Positions 1 to 8,518 of a stretch of DNA of 32,026 bases are shown here, in pieces. Source of the stretch: Pseudomonadota bacterium (lineage in GTDB: Bacteria > Pseudomonadota > Gammaproteobacteria > Xanthomonadales > Rhodanobacteraceae); NCBI GenBank assembly GCA_029779475.1, contig JAKPAN010000167.1, positions 1 through 32,026 on the forward strand, written 5' to 3'. Each line of letters begins with the position of its first letter. Position 1 is the stretch's first letter. The notes beneath the pieces were generated by a model, which had not been told where the DNA came from, ran no database searches, and saw only the letters and a list, made by a program, of their open reading frames with translations. Both the position numbers and the translations under genes were made by a program.

Positions 1-1031
1 AGCACCACGTAGAACGTGCACAGCGCGGCGCCGACGAGCAGGTATTGCACCGGATGCACGCGCAGTCCGCGCAGCACTTCGAACAGGAAGAACGCGGCGA
101 ACGTGAGCGCGATGAACAACGCGCCGTATTTGCCCGCGCGCGTGTTGCGCTGGTACGGACTCGCCGGTCGCGTCAGGCTCACGCCGAACGCGTTCGCGCG
201 CACGTCGACGCCGGTCGCATCGCCATCGCGCCAGTGCTGCGCGATCGCGCGATTGAGATCGAGCACCTGCCAGTCGCCGGAAAATCCGTTCTTGTCGACG
301 TTGCGGCTTTTGGGCAGGAACGCGCCGTCGAAGCCCGGATCGGGCCACGCGCCTTCGACATGCGCCGTGGTCGTGCGCGCGATCGGCAGCAGCGACAAGC
401 GCTCGCTGCCGGCCAGCGTGAGATCGAACGAGAATGGCACGGCCGCATCGTTGCCGGCAGGCCGCGGCCATTCGACGGGTGCGACGATCGTGGTCACGCC
501 GGCGACATTGCCATCGGCCGGCGCGAACGCGATTTCGCGATCGCCGACGTGCAACGTCGACGCGCCGCGGATGCCATGCACGTCGCCGACCGGGACGCGC
601 AACTGCGCACGCTGCCATTGCGGCTCGCCACCGAGTTCCGAGAACACGGCGAGGTCCGAGGCGGCGAAGCGACCTTCGACCTTCACGTCGGCGACGTAGA
701 CGACGCTCGAATACAGGCCGTAGCTGCGCACTTCCGGCGCAAGCGTCGCGCGGATCACGACGCGATCGGGCAGCAGGTATTCGATGTGCTCGACGGTGAC
801 GGCGCGATCGTCCTGCATCGTCGTGCGATGCACCGGCACGACGAGCACCGGGCCGCCGACCTGCTGCGCTTCGCCCCACCGCTGCGCGATCAATCGCGTC
901 GCGTCGTCCGCGCGCGACTGGCGTTCGGCGACGAGGCGTTCGACTTGCGACAACGGAATCAGCATGAGCAACGCGAGCGCGGCGATGCCGAGCACCTTGG
1001 CGGTGACGCCGTGCAGGAAAGGAAGTGTCAT
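1..1031 (-). CDS. creD: CreD-like inner-membrane protein (partial, C-terminus off the left edge)
   Basis: The ATG at 1031 opens a frame that runs off the left edge; about 343 residues are visible, while CreD proteins usually have about 450. Seen directly: a transmembrane helix at residues 8-28 ending in LIPLSQVERLVAERQ, then a GGPVLVVPV segment, a long beta-rich periplasmic region, and at about residue 300 the start of the C-terminal helix cluster (YGALFIALTFAAFFLFEVLRG, then HPVQYLLVG). This order, and the IPLSxxxxLVxERQ and GPVLVVP segments, are characteristic of the CreD family. CreD is known as a cell-envelope protein of the CreBC regulon whose biochemical role is unsettled. No creB or creC is visible here. 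The gene is divergent from the acetyl-CoA hydrolase gene, with 163 nt between the two starts. The family call is firm; the function is only known in outline. Confidence 0.88.
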   Translation of the reverse strand, partial: MTLPFLHGVTAKVLGIAALALLMLIPLSQVERLVAERQSRADDATRLIAQRWGEAQQVGGPVLVVPVHRTTMQDDRAVTVEHIEYLLPDRVVIRATLAPEVRSYGLYSSVVYVADVKVEGRFAASDLAVFSELGGEPQWQRAQLRVPVGDVHGIRGASTLHVGDREIAFAPADGNVAGVTTIVAPVEWPRPAGNDAAVPFSFDLTLAGSERLSLLPIARTTTAHVEGAWPDPGFDGAFLPKSRNVDKNGFSGDWQVLDLNRAIAQHWRDGDATGVDVRANAFGVSLTRPASPYQRNTRAGKYGALFIALTFAAFFLFEVLRGLRVHPVQYLLVGAALCTFYVV

Positions 1032-1194
1032 CGGGGTTCCTCGTGAGTGGTTTGCGCCATTGCAAGCGGCGCACGAGGCGCAACCAGGGCGAAACGGGCG
1101 GATTCCGGGACACGCGATGGCCGCGGCGGGTTCCGACGCGCGCTCGCGTCTGCGCTACGCTTCGTGGCGGATCGACCTCGTCCGGAGCGAAACC

Positions 1195-3144
1195 ATGCCG
1201 CCCATGATCGACATCGACGGCGCCGTCGCGCGCATCCTCGAACGCGGCGGCGCGAATGTCGCGATCGCTGCGCCGCTCGGCCTCGGCAAGCCGAATGCGC
1301 TGCTCAATGCGCTGTACGCGCGCTTCAAGACCGACGCGTCGAAGCACCTGACGATCTACACGGCGTTGTCGCTCGACCTGCCCGACGCGGGCAGCGCGCT
1401 CGAAAAGCGTTTCATGCAGCCGTTCCTCGATCGCCACTTCGGCGCCGACTATCCGCGCCTGGACTACGTGCGCGACCTCAAGGCGAACGCACTGCCCGCG
1501 AACGTCACGATCAGCGAGTTCTATTTCCAGTCCGGCGCGATGATGCATGCGCAACGCGCGCAGCGCGATTACGCAAGCATGAACTACACCTTCGTCGCGC
1601 GCGATCTCGCCGAAAGCACGACATTGCACGCGATCGTGCAACTCGTCGCCGCACGCAGCGACGGCCGCGCGACACGTTACAGCCTGTCGTGCAACCCCGA
1701 CGTCACGCTCGACGTGCTCGACGCGATCGCGGCGCGCGGCGGCGCGCGGCCGCTCGTCATCGGCGTCGTGCATCCCGACCTGCCCTTCCTCGGCGGCGAT
1801 GCGGAGATCGACGGTGATTTCTTCGACGCTCTTATCGACGGCGCGCAGCCGCATCAGGCTCTATTCGCGCTGCCGCTCAACGCGATCGACGCCGCCGAAT
1901 ACGCGATCGGCCTGCACGCGAGCACGCTCGTGCGCGACGGCGGCACCCTGCAGATCGGCATCGGCGCGCTGTCCGATGCGATCGTGCAGGCACTGCTGCT
2001 GCGTCAGCGCAAGAACGCGCAATACCGCGACCTGCTGCGCGCGCTGCGCGGCAGCGACGCAGCGGACGATGCGCTCGTCGCGCGCACCGGCGGCATCGAT
2101 GCGTTCTCGAAGGGACTCTACGGCGCGAGCGAGATGATCATGGACGGCTTCATGCACCTGCGCCGCGCCGGCATCCTCACGCGCGAGGTGTACGACGATC
2201 TCAGCGTCGAACGCGCGCTCGCCGACGGCCAGAGCGTCGACGCGCAACGCCTGCAAGGCGGCCACTATCTCAAAGGCGCGTTCTTCCTCGGTTCGAAGGC
2301 GTTCTACGCCTGGCTGCGAGAACTCGAAGGCGAGGACTACGCAGGGCTTGCGATGTGCCGCGTCTCCGACGTCAACCAGCTTTACGGCGGCCATGAACAA
2401 CTCGACGCCACGCAGCGCCGCGACGCGCGCTTCTTCAACACCTGCATGATGGCGACGCTGCTCGGCGCGGCAGTCTCGGACGCTCTCGAAGACGGCCGCG
2501 TCGTCAGCGGCGTCGGCGGCCAGTACAACTTCGTCGCGATGGCGCACGCCCTCGCCGGCGGCCGCTCCGTGCTGCTGCTGCGCACGACGCGCTCGAACGG
2601 AAAGCGCGTCGAATCGAACATCCGCTGGAATTACGGCCATACGACGATTCCACGCCACCTGCGCGACATCTACATCACCGAATACGGCGTCGCGGATCTG
2701 CGCGGCAAGAGCGACGAGGACTGCATCCGCGCGATGCTCGCCATCAGCGATGCGCACTTCGTCGATGAACTCGCGCGCACCGCGATCGAAGCAGGAAAAC
2801 TCGCACGCGACTATCGCGTGCCCGACGCCGTGCGCGCGAATACGCCGGCTGAACTCGCGCGCCGCCTCGCGCCCGCGATGCGCGACGGCCTGCTGCCGAA
2901 ATTCCCGTTCGGCAGCGACTTCAACGACGTCGAACTGCGCACGCTGCCGGCGCTGCTCTGGCTGAAAGCGCGTACCGCGAGCGCGAAGGGCCTGCCCGCA
3001 TTGCTCGGCGCCTTGCTCGCGCCCGGACACCACGAAAATGCCGACGCCGTCCTCGCGCGGCTCGCGCTCGATGCGCCGCACGGCATCGGCGAACGCGTGC
3101 TCGCGCGACTCGTGCGCGGCGCGCTCGCGCGGGCGCGCACGTAG
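1195..3144 (+). CDS. Acetyl-CoA hydrolase/transferase family protein, long form
   Basis: 649 residues. I chose the ATG at 1195 because GGAG at 1184-1187 sits 7 nt upstream; ATG at 1204 is an alternative. Members of this CoA-transferase fold family (yeast Ach1, AarC, Cat1) hydrolyse acetyl-CoA or move CoA between acetate, succinate and related acids through a glutamyl-CoA intermediate. The N-terminal half carries APLGLGKPNALLNALY (about residues 26-41). GLYGASEMIMDGF contains Glu313, which is aligned by inference with the family's catalytic Glu. The C-terminal domain has GVGGQYNFVAMAHAL from residue 439, then RSNGKRVESNIRW and ITEYGVADLRGK, the most conserved stretch of the family. The protein is about 120 residues longer than typical 500-530-residue members; the extra part is an Ala/Leu-rich, probably helical tail. 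The cytoplasmic role in acetate or acyl-CoA metabolism is inferred; substrates cannot be read from the sequence. Confidence 0.88.
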   Translation: MPPMIDIDGAVARILERGGANVAIAAPLGLGKPNALLNALYARFKTDASKHLTIYTALSLDLPDAGSALEKRFMQPFLDRHFGADYPRLDYVRDLKANALPANVTISEFYFQSGAMMHAQRAQRDYASMNYTFVARDLAESTTLHAIVQLVAARSDGRATRYSLSCNPDVTLDVLDAIAARGGARPLVIGVVHPDLPFLGGDAEIDGDFFDALIDGAQPHQALFALPLNAIDAAEYAIGLHASTLVRDGGTLQIGIGALSDAIVQALLLRQRKNAQYRDLLRALRGSDAADDALVARTGGIDAFSKGLYGASEMIMDGFMHLRRAGILTREVYDDLSVERALADGQSVDAQRLQGGHYLKGAFFLGSKAFYAWLRELEGEDYAGLAMCRVSDVNQLYGGHEQLDATQRRDARFFNTCMMATLLGAAVSDALEDGRVVSGVGGQYNFVAMAHALAGGRSVLLLRTTRSNGKRVESNIRWNYGHTTIPRHLRDIYITEYGVADLRGKSDEDCIRAMLAISDAHFVDELARTAIEAGKLARDYRVPDAVRANTPAELARRLAPAMRDGLLPKFPFGSDFNDVELRTLPALLWLKARTASAKGLPALLGALLAPGHHENADAVLARLALDAPHGIGERVLARLVRGALARART

Positions 3145-3221
3145 CGCGACACGATCGCGAGCGCGTCGAGACAGCACGCGTGACCTATCATTGCGTTTTC
3201 CAAAATCACGGAGCCGACCGC

Positions 3222-3917
3222 ATGACACTCGAAGGCAAGCGCATCGCCGTCACCGGCGCGTTCGGCTCGCTCGGCGCCGCTGTCGTCCTCGCCGCGCGCG
3301 CGGCAGGCGCGGAAGTCGCAGCAATCGACCACGCCGCGACGGCGCCGGCTGCCTTGAGCGAGGCCCACGTGCATGCGATCGGCAGCGTCGACCTCGGCGA
3401 CGCCGGTGCAGCGCAGCGCGCGATCGATGCCGCGGCATCGGCGCTCGGCGGCCTCGACGCGCTCGTCAACATCGCCGGCACGTTCCGCTGGCAGAAGCTC
3501 GAAGACGGCGACCTCGACACCTGGGACCTGCTCTACCGCGTCAACCTGCGCACCGCCGCCGCGGCGAGCAAGGCCGCACTGCCGCACCTGCGCAAGAGCA
3601 GCGCCGGACGCATCGTCAACGTCGGCGCGAACGCGGCATCGAAAGCGGGCGCCGGCATGGGCGCGTACGCCGCGTCGAAAGCCGGCGTCGCGCGCCTCAC
3701 CGAAGCGCTCGCCGAGGAACTCAAGGACACGCGCATCACCGTCAACGCGGTGCTGCCGAGCATCCTCGACACCGCACCGAACCGCGCCGACATGCCCGAC
3801 GCGGATTTCGACCGCTGGGTGAAACCCGCGCAGCTCGCCGACGTGATCCTGTTCCTGATGTCCGATCACGCCGCCGCGGTGACCGGAGCCTTGCTGCCCG
3901 TGGTCGGACGCGTGTAG
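3222..3917 (+). CDS. Short-chain dehydrogenase/reductase, dihydropteridine-reductase-like
   Basis: 231 residues. An in-frame start exists at 3180, but the ATG at 3222 has GGAG at 3210-3213 and puts the Rossmann strand at the N-terminus, so I chose it. Seen: the cofactor motif TGAFGSLG (residues 11-18), NIAG (83-86), Asn108, and the YAASK active site (Tyr149, Lys153). The position where most SDR enzymes have the catalytic Ser is Ala136 (VNVGANAASK). Dihydropteridine reductases (QDPR type) also have Ala there. The later segment LDTAPNRADMPDADFDRW resembles QDPR's LDTPMNRxxMPxADFxxW segment. The product is probably a cytoplasmic NAD(P)H-dependent reductase of a pterin or related quinonoid substrate; the substrate is inference. 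It converges on the CHAT gene with only 12 nt between the stops and no visible terminator. Confidence 0.85.
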   Translation: MTLEGKRIAVTGAFGSLGAAVVLAARAAGAEVAAIDHAATAPAALSEAHVHAIGSVDLGDAGAAQRAIDAAASALGGLDALVNIAGTFRWQKLEDGDLDTWDLLYRVNLRTAAAASKAALPHLRKSSAGRIVNVGANAASKAGAGMGAYAASKAGVARLTEALAEELKDTRITVNAVLPSILDTAPNRADMPDADFDRWVKPAQLADVILFLMSDHAAAVTGALLPVVGRV

Positions 3918-3929
3918 CGGCGTACGCGA

Positions 3930-6900
3930 TCAGCGCTCCGCGCCGACCGCCATTCGCGAAAATCCCGCGAGCGATACCCAGTAGTACGGGTGGCGGAACG
4001 CGCGGCTTTGCCGCAGGCGCAGCTGCGCGGCGCGCAACGCATCCCAGCCGTCGCGCCCGGGATCGGCGGCGAGCGCTGCATAGAACGCAGGCACCCACAG
4101 ACCGGTCGCAGAATCGCTGACTGGCCACTGCGCCGCGACGATCTGGTTCGCGCCGGCAAGCACGAGCGCCTGCGCGAAACTGGAGCTGCCATTGGCGATC
4201 GCGCCGCTGTCTTCGCCGAGCTGACAGGCGTTGAGCACGATCAGCGGCGCGCGGATGCGATGTTCGATCACGTCGAGCCAGCTCAGGAAATCGGGATTGC
4301 CTCCATCCGAGCCGGCCAACCACAAGCCCGAATAACCGAGCCGGCCCTTGCTGGCGATCCCGTGCGCGGCGATGTGGACGATCGCGTCCGCGTCGTCGAA
4401 CGCATCGAGCACTTCGCTGCGCGTCGCCGCTGCGGTGCTGACGGATGCATCGAGACCGCCGGCGGTGCGAATCAAACCGGGTTCCGTCTGCGCGAGTCGC
4501 AGTTCCGGCAACACGTCGCCGGCCTGCGATGCGACCAAGGCGCGGACACGCGTCGTGTCCTGTTTCACTTGTGCCGTCGTGACCAGACTCGCGACGCCGC
4601 TTGCCGTCGTCTCGATCAGCGGCTCGGCGTGGCCCGGCCAATGCAGCAGCGACCACGGTACGGAATTGAGCGTGTCCTCGCCGATCACGATCAGGCGCGC
4701 AGGCGGTGCGGCCGGCGCATCGGCAGCCCACAGCGCCGCGGACACGCGCGATGATGCGGCATCGACGGCCACGATCGGCGTGTCCGCGTTGCGCAAGGCG
4801 CGGCGCAACGCAGCGATCGCATCGCGCACTTCCCGTGGCGATGCCGCGGGCGCGAGCCACGCGCGCTCGCGCGTCACCCACAACAGCGCGCTGCGGTCGC
4901 CGGCATCGAGCCAGGCCATGAGCGCGGTACCCGCCGGCAGTTCGCGACGAACCTCGGCGAGCGGTGCGATAGGCAGCGTGGCGACAGCGGCAACGCCCTC
5001 GCGCGGCTTCGCCGCCAGCGCATCGACGAGCGCGCGCGACGCGGACGTCGGCGCTGTCGCGAGCGACGGCAGCAATTCCGCGGTGAGCGCGCGATCGAAC
5101 GCCTGCGCGCGGCGCGAGGTGTCTTCGCTCGACGCAAGCGGCGCGCCGGAATACACAGCGAGCCACTCCCAAGCCTGCGCCGCGGCGATGTCCGCGTCCG
5201 CATCGAACAGCGGCGCGAAAGCCGCTGCGCGCAGCGGGCGCTGCGTCGACAGCAGCAAGTAGCGCAACGCGGCGCTGCCTGTCGCGTCCGCGATCGCGGT
5301 CATCTCGTCGCGCGCGTCGCGCAGGATGCGTTCGGCGCGCGCGGCATCGCCTTGTTGCCGCGCGAGACGGCTGCGCCATTGCGCGAGCTGCAAGCGCTGC
5401 GAAATCGCCAGCGGTCGATGCCCGATCGCATCGAGCCGGCGCGCCGCGCTGCGCACGTCACCATTGCGCAACGCGGCGTCGGCAACGAGCAGGTCGAGAT
5501 CGACGGAAGGTTGTGTCGTTTCCTCAGACAGGCGTTCCACTTCGGCGATCGCTTCTGCATCGCCCGCGTCCATGCGCAGGTTCACGGCGGCGACATGAGC
5601 GCGCCTGGCCTTCTCCGCCAGACCCAACGCCGTGTACAACCGCTGCGCCTCGCCAAGCCAACGCGCGGCATCGCCTTCGCGGTGATCGCGGCGGTCGATG
5701 TCGGCGAGCACCTCGAGCGCCAGCGCGACACGCTCGCGCGCATCCCGCGCGGACAGGTGCGCGAAGGCGTCGGCGACGGCGAGATACGCTTCGTCGAGCG
5801 TGCCGAGTTCGGTGTAGGCCTGCGCGAGCTGGATCAGCGTGTTGGCTTGCCAGCGTGCGGTGTTTTCGGCTTGCAGGTCGCCGCTGAATTCCGCCAGAGC
5901 CGCGTTCGTTTCGCGCAGCGATTCCGCCAATCGAGCGTTGCCGGCTGCAAGAGCCGCAAGTTGAAGATGGATGCGGCCACGCGCCGTTGGCGCGCTGGGG
6001 CCGATGGCGAGCGGCAAGGCCTTGCGCAACATGTCCGCGGCAGCGGCGTCATGGCCGAGCGCTCGCTCGGCGCTTGCGGCGTTTTGCATCGTGAGAACCC
6101 GCTCGTGCTGTTCGTCCATGGCTTCGAGCAGAGGCAAGGTCTCGCGATAGCAGTCGCGGGCTTGCAGATACTTTTCGAGCGCCCTCAATGCCACGCACTG
6201 CGCATTGCGCAGGCGAATTTCGAAATAGCTCGGACTGCCCGTTGCTGTGCGCTTGCCGTACGCGTTCGCGACTTCGACATAGCGCCCTGCGGAATAGAGC
6301 GTTTCGATACGGCCAACCCGCGCCGCCAACGCGCGCTCGGCGTCGCCCGCCGAAACCCATGCGTTTTCCGCGGCCGCGAAAGCACGGATCGCATCGACGC
6401 TGCGGCCGTTCAGCAGCAAAGCCTGCGCTGTCGCATGCAAGGCGAGCGCGCGAGCTGCACCGTCGGGCGCGCTGCGCTCGAGCGTCTCCCATTCGGCGAG
6501 CAAGGGCGAGAGATCGTTGCCGGGCGGCATGGCCTTGCGCACGCGCTGCAACGATTCATTCGCGCGCAACAACCAATCGCGTTGCGGGTGGTCGGTGTCC
6601 GTGCAATCGAACGCCACGCGAAGTTCGCCCGCCGCATGGTTCGGCTGCCTGCGCCGCACGACGACGGATTGTCCTGGTGAAACGTGCAGCAGAAACCGCC
6701 CCCATCGCGGCGGAATCGGCACTTCGACACGTTCGCTCGCCTGTCCTTCCACCTCGACGTCCTGGCCGCGCTCCTCGATGTCGAGCCAAGCCGAGCCCGA
6801 TGCGCTGGAAGACAAGCGCAAGGGCGCTTCCCATGCCGGCGTGGGAAGCACGAGTGAATCGCCACACATCAATGCGTGCTCGCCATCGGCCGTGGCGACC

Positions 6901-6947
6901 TGCGCCACGGCCGTTGCAGCCATCAAGCTGACGACGACGAGAAACAT
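3930..6947 (-). CDS. Exported TPR-CHAT protein (caspase-like peptidase)
   Basis: About 1005 residues from the ATG at 6947. A TTG at 7007, directly after the preceding stop codon, would add 20 Arg-rich residues; neither start has a good ribosome site. The N-terminus MFLVVVSLMAATAVAQVATA looks like a signal peptide. Next comes a beta-rich region (about 25-110), then helical repeats of TPR type (about 115-620), then a C-terminal CHAT domain (about 700-1000). The dyad residues expected of CHAT/caspase-like peptidases are present: His862 in IVHIAAHGIASKG and Cys908 in LIVLNACQLGE, followed by the usual AGANQIVAAQWPVSD segment. CHAT domains are known as cysteine peptidases (separase/caspase fold), often fused to TPRs. 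It ends a block that begins with a sigma factor. Export to the periplasm or beyond is inferred and is unusual, since many studied CHAT proteins are cytoplasmic. The target is unknown. Confidence 0.85.
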   Translation of the reverse strand: MFLVVVSLMAATAVAQVATADGEHALMCGDSLVLPTPAWEAPLRLSSSASGSAWLDIEERGQDVEVEGQASERVEVPIPPRWGRFLLHVSPGQSVVVRRRQPNHAAGELRVAFDCTDTDHPQRDWLLRANESLQRVRKAMPPGNDLSPLLAEWETLERSAPDGAARALALHATAQALLLNGRSVDAIRAFAAAENAWVSAGDAERALAARVGRIETLYSAGRYVEVANAYGKRTATGSPSYFEIRLRNAQCVALRALEKYLQARDCYRETLPLLEAMDEQHERVLTMQNAASAERALGHDAAAADMLRKALPLAIGPSAPTARGRIHLQLAALAAGNARLAESLRETNAALAEFSGDLQAENTARWQANTLIQLAQAYTELGTLDEAYLAVADAFAHLSARDARERVALALEVLADIDRRDHREGDAARWLGEAQRLYTALGLAEKARRAHVAAVNLRMDAGDAEAIAEVERLSEETTQPSVDLDLLVADAALRNGDVRSAARRLDAIGHRPLAISQRLQLAQWRSRLARQQGDAARAERILRDARDEMTAIADATGSAALRYLLLSTQRPLRAAAFAPLFDADADIAAAQAWEWLAVYSGAPLASSEDTSRRAQAFDRALTAELLPSLATAPTSASRALVDALAAKPREGVAAVATLPIAPLAEVRRELPAGTALMAWLDAGDRSALLWVTRERAWLAPAASPREVRDAIAALRRALRNADTPIVAVDAASSRVSAALWAADAPAAPPARLIVIGEDTLNSVPWSLLHWPGHAEPLIETTASGVASLVTTAQVKQDTTRVRALVASQAGDVLPELRLAQTEPGLIRTAGGLDASVSTAAATRSEVLDAFDDADAIVHIAAHGIASKGRLGYSGLWLAGSDGGNPDFLSWLDVIEHRIRAPLIVLNACQLGEDSGAIANGSSSFAQALVLAGANQIVAAQWPVSDSATGLWVPAFYAALAADPGRDGWDALRAAQLRLRQSRAFRHPYYWVSLAGFSRMAVGAER

Positions 6948-7007
6948 ATGGACGGGGAGCCGGCGCTCACCTCGAACCGAGGTCTCTCCACGCCGAACAA
7001 TCCTCAA

Positions 7008-7754
7008 TCACCCTTTGATCTTGCCTGGCTCGTCGCCAACGCCACCGTCGGTTTGCAGAATCAACAAACTCTTCTTTCCATTCGCCTTCTCGGCTGTACG
7101 CTTGCGGAGGGAAGGTTTCGTGCCCTTGCTCGCTTCTCGATCAAGCAGTTTGACGTTGCCAGAACTCGGCATTTCCGCTGTGCACGAGGCATTTCCACCC
7201 TGCGGTACGGCGAACGCTTCGACCAGATAGAGCTTGGCGATCGGCGCGAGGTTGGGAATAGCCGCGCCGTTGTAGTCGAGCATCATCACGAAATAGTGCT
7301 CTTCGTTCGCGTCGACCTTGGACGTCATTTCCAGCCAATCACCGCCATCCGCCACCGGCGAGCCATCGCGATACCACTGCCGGGTGGTTCCAGCGCGAAA
7401 CTCCTCGCCGCCGGCGCCGCGGATCGACACGCTGAGCTTGCCATCCACATTGTCGATCCTGAGCTTCTTGTCCTTGAGCAGCTCGCGATGATCGCAAGTG
7501 GTACCAATGCTCGGCTCATGCAGCCTCAAGGGTACGTCGCAGGCTGTCGCCCAGGCGTCATTCGATTTGACAGCGCGAATCATGATCTTGTCGCGAAAGA
7601 CGAGGTTGTCTCCCACATCGTTCACGGTCGCCACCGTCGTCGGGTCGCATTGGTAACCGTCCTGCGCAACCGCAGGCGCAGCCAGCGGCATCTGCGCCGC
7701 GCAGGCGCACGCGGCGGCCAGCAAAGTCCCGGAAAATCCCCAGGAGCTTTGCAT
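7008..7754 (-). CDS. Secreted protein of unknown function in the sigma/CHAT block
   Basis: 248 residues. The ATG at 7754 has a strong G-rich ribosome site (CACGGGGGAAAAGTC before ATG). Residues 1-31 form a probable Sec signal peptide (hydrophobic LLAAACACAAQMPLAAPAVAQ). The mature part has four Cys (36, 72, 87, 191) that could form two disulfides. Its middle looks beta-rich (LSVSIRGAGGEEF, HYFVMMLDYNGAAIPNLAPI), and residues 205-248 are Lys/Arg-rich and probably disordered. I recognise no family. The start lies inside the 3' end of the anti-sigma-like gene (133-nt overlap in another frame). The stop directly precedes the CHAT gene region, so the two are almost certainly co-transcribed. It may be a periplasmic partner or substrate of the CHAT protein; that is a guess from position only. 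Confidence 0.72.
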   Translation of the reverse strand: MQSSWGFSGTLLAAACACAAQMPLAAPAVAQDGYQCDPTTVATVNDVGDNLVFRDKIMIRAVKSNDAWATACDVPLRLHEPSIGTTCDHRELLKDKKLRIDNVDGKLSVSIRGAGGEEFRAGTTRQWYRDGSPVADGGDWLEMTSKVDANEEHYFVMMLDYNGAAIPNLAPIAKLYLVEAFAVPQGGNASCTAEMPSSGNVKLLDREASKGTKPSLRKRTAEKANGKKSLLILQTDGGVGDEPGKIKG

Positions 7755-8446
7755 GACTTTTCCCCCGTGAATTGATCGACGGCGACGGTTTGCGTGTGCC
7801 GCTGCCCGTCGACGGCGTATTCGATGACGAGCGGCGTTTTTGCGTCTGCGTCCTGCGTGTCGAACAGGAAGCTGACGAATCCTTCGGACGAGATGACGAG
7901 CGCTTCGTCGCGTTGGCCGCGGCGCAGACGCACGTTGCTTGCGGTGGGCGGTACGGCGACTTCGACGAAGACGTAGCGCGAGCGGCCTGCGCCAGGCTGG
8001 ACGAGCGGCGGCGTCTGCTCGCCGCGCATCGTGTCGAAGACGACGCGCTCGGGATTGGCGATGACGCCGCCATCGCCGCGCGCTGGCCACGGCGAATGCC
8101 GCGCGAGGCTGCCGATGCCGACGCCCAGCGCAAGTATCGCGGCCGCTCCGGCCCAGCGCATCCAGCGCTGCGCGCCGCGCGGCGTATCGACAGTGGACAG
8201 TGCTCGGACTTCGGTTTCTTCCATGCCAGCCGCATCCGACGCACAGTGGTTGCGCATGGCCGCAGGATCGATGGCGATGGCGTCCCTCATGGCGTTATCG
8301 ATCTCCACGGCGGCGAGCAAGTCAGGCTTGTCGAGCAGGTATGCCTCGAACCACGCCGTCTCTCCGGCGTCGAGTTGCCGATCGAGATAGCGCGCAAGCC
8401 ATGCGCTTTCCAGCCACGCAGCCATGTGCGGCGTACCGGAGTTCAC
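7622..8446 (-). CDS. Membrane anti-sigma-factor-like protein
   Basis: 274 residues from a GTG at 8446, chosen because AAGGAGG ends 5 nt upstream; an ATG at 8485 is 13 codons earlier but has no ribosome site. The N-terminal cytoplasmic part (WLARYLDRQLDAGETAWFEAYL) resembles the helical sigma-binding region of zinc-finger-type anti-sigma factors, but I see no HxxxCxxC zinc site. One transmembrane helix lies at about residues 97-115 (WAGAAAILALGVGIGSLA). A beta-rich periplasmic domain follows. The gene sits 72 nt behind the ECF sigma gene, the usual place of its anti-sigma factor. The last 44 codons overlap the start of the next gene and read as an Arg-rich out-of-frame tail, so the true C-terminus is uncertain: this may be a real long overlap or a shifted frame. 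Function is inferred from position and topology. Confidence 0.72.
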   Translation of the reverse strand: MNSGTPHMAAWLESAWLARYLDRQLDAGETAWFEAYLLDKPDLLAAVEIDNAMRDAIAIDPAAMRNHCASDAAGMEETEVRALSTVDTPRGAQRWMRWAGAAAILALGVGIGSLARHSPWPARGDGGVIANPERVVFDTMRGEQTPPLVQPGAGRSRYVFVEVAVPPTASNVRLRRGQRDEALVISSEGFVSFLFDTQDADAKTPLVIEYAVDGQRHTQTVAVDQFTGEKSCKAPGDFPGLCWPPRAPARRRCRWLRLRLRRTVTNATRRRWRP

Positions 8447-8518
8447 AGCGGCCTCCTTGCTACCGGCATCGGTGTCCTCGACCATGCAAAGAGTGGCAAA
8501 GGCGTCATCTGTCTCACC

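Noticed and set aside
1861-3228. 455-codon open frame opposite the acetyl-CoA hydrolase gene
   Set aside because: Arg/Ala/Val-rich shadow caused by high third-position GC; the plus-strand frame carries clear family motifs.
3742-5379. 545-codon minus-strand frame overlapping the CHAT gene
   Set aside because: Same-strand out-of-frame reading of the CHAT gene, full of Arg and Ala with no domain; it is not a second protein.
7755-7765. Programmed -1 frameshift site at GGGGGAAAA
   Set aside because: In the zero frame it does not form an X-XXY-YYZ heptamer and the downstream gene has its own good start; kept only as a possibility in the overlap finding.
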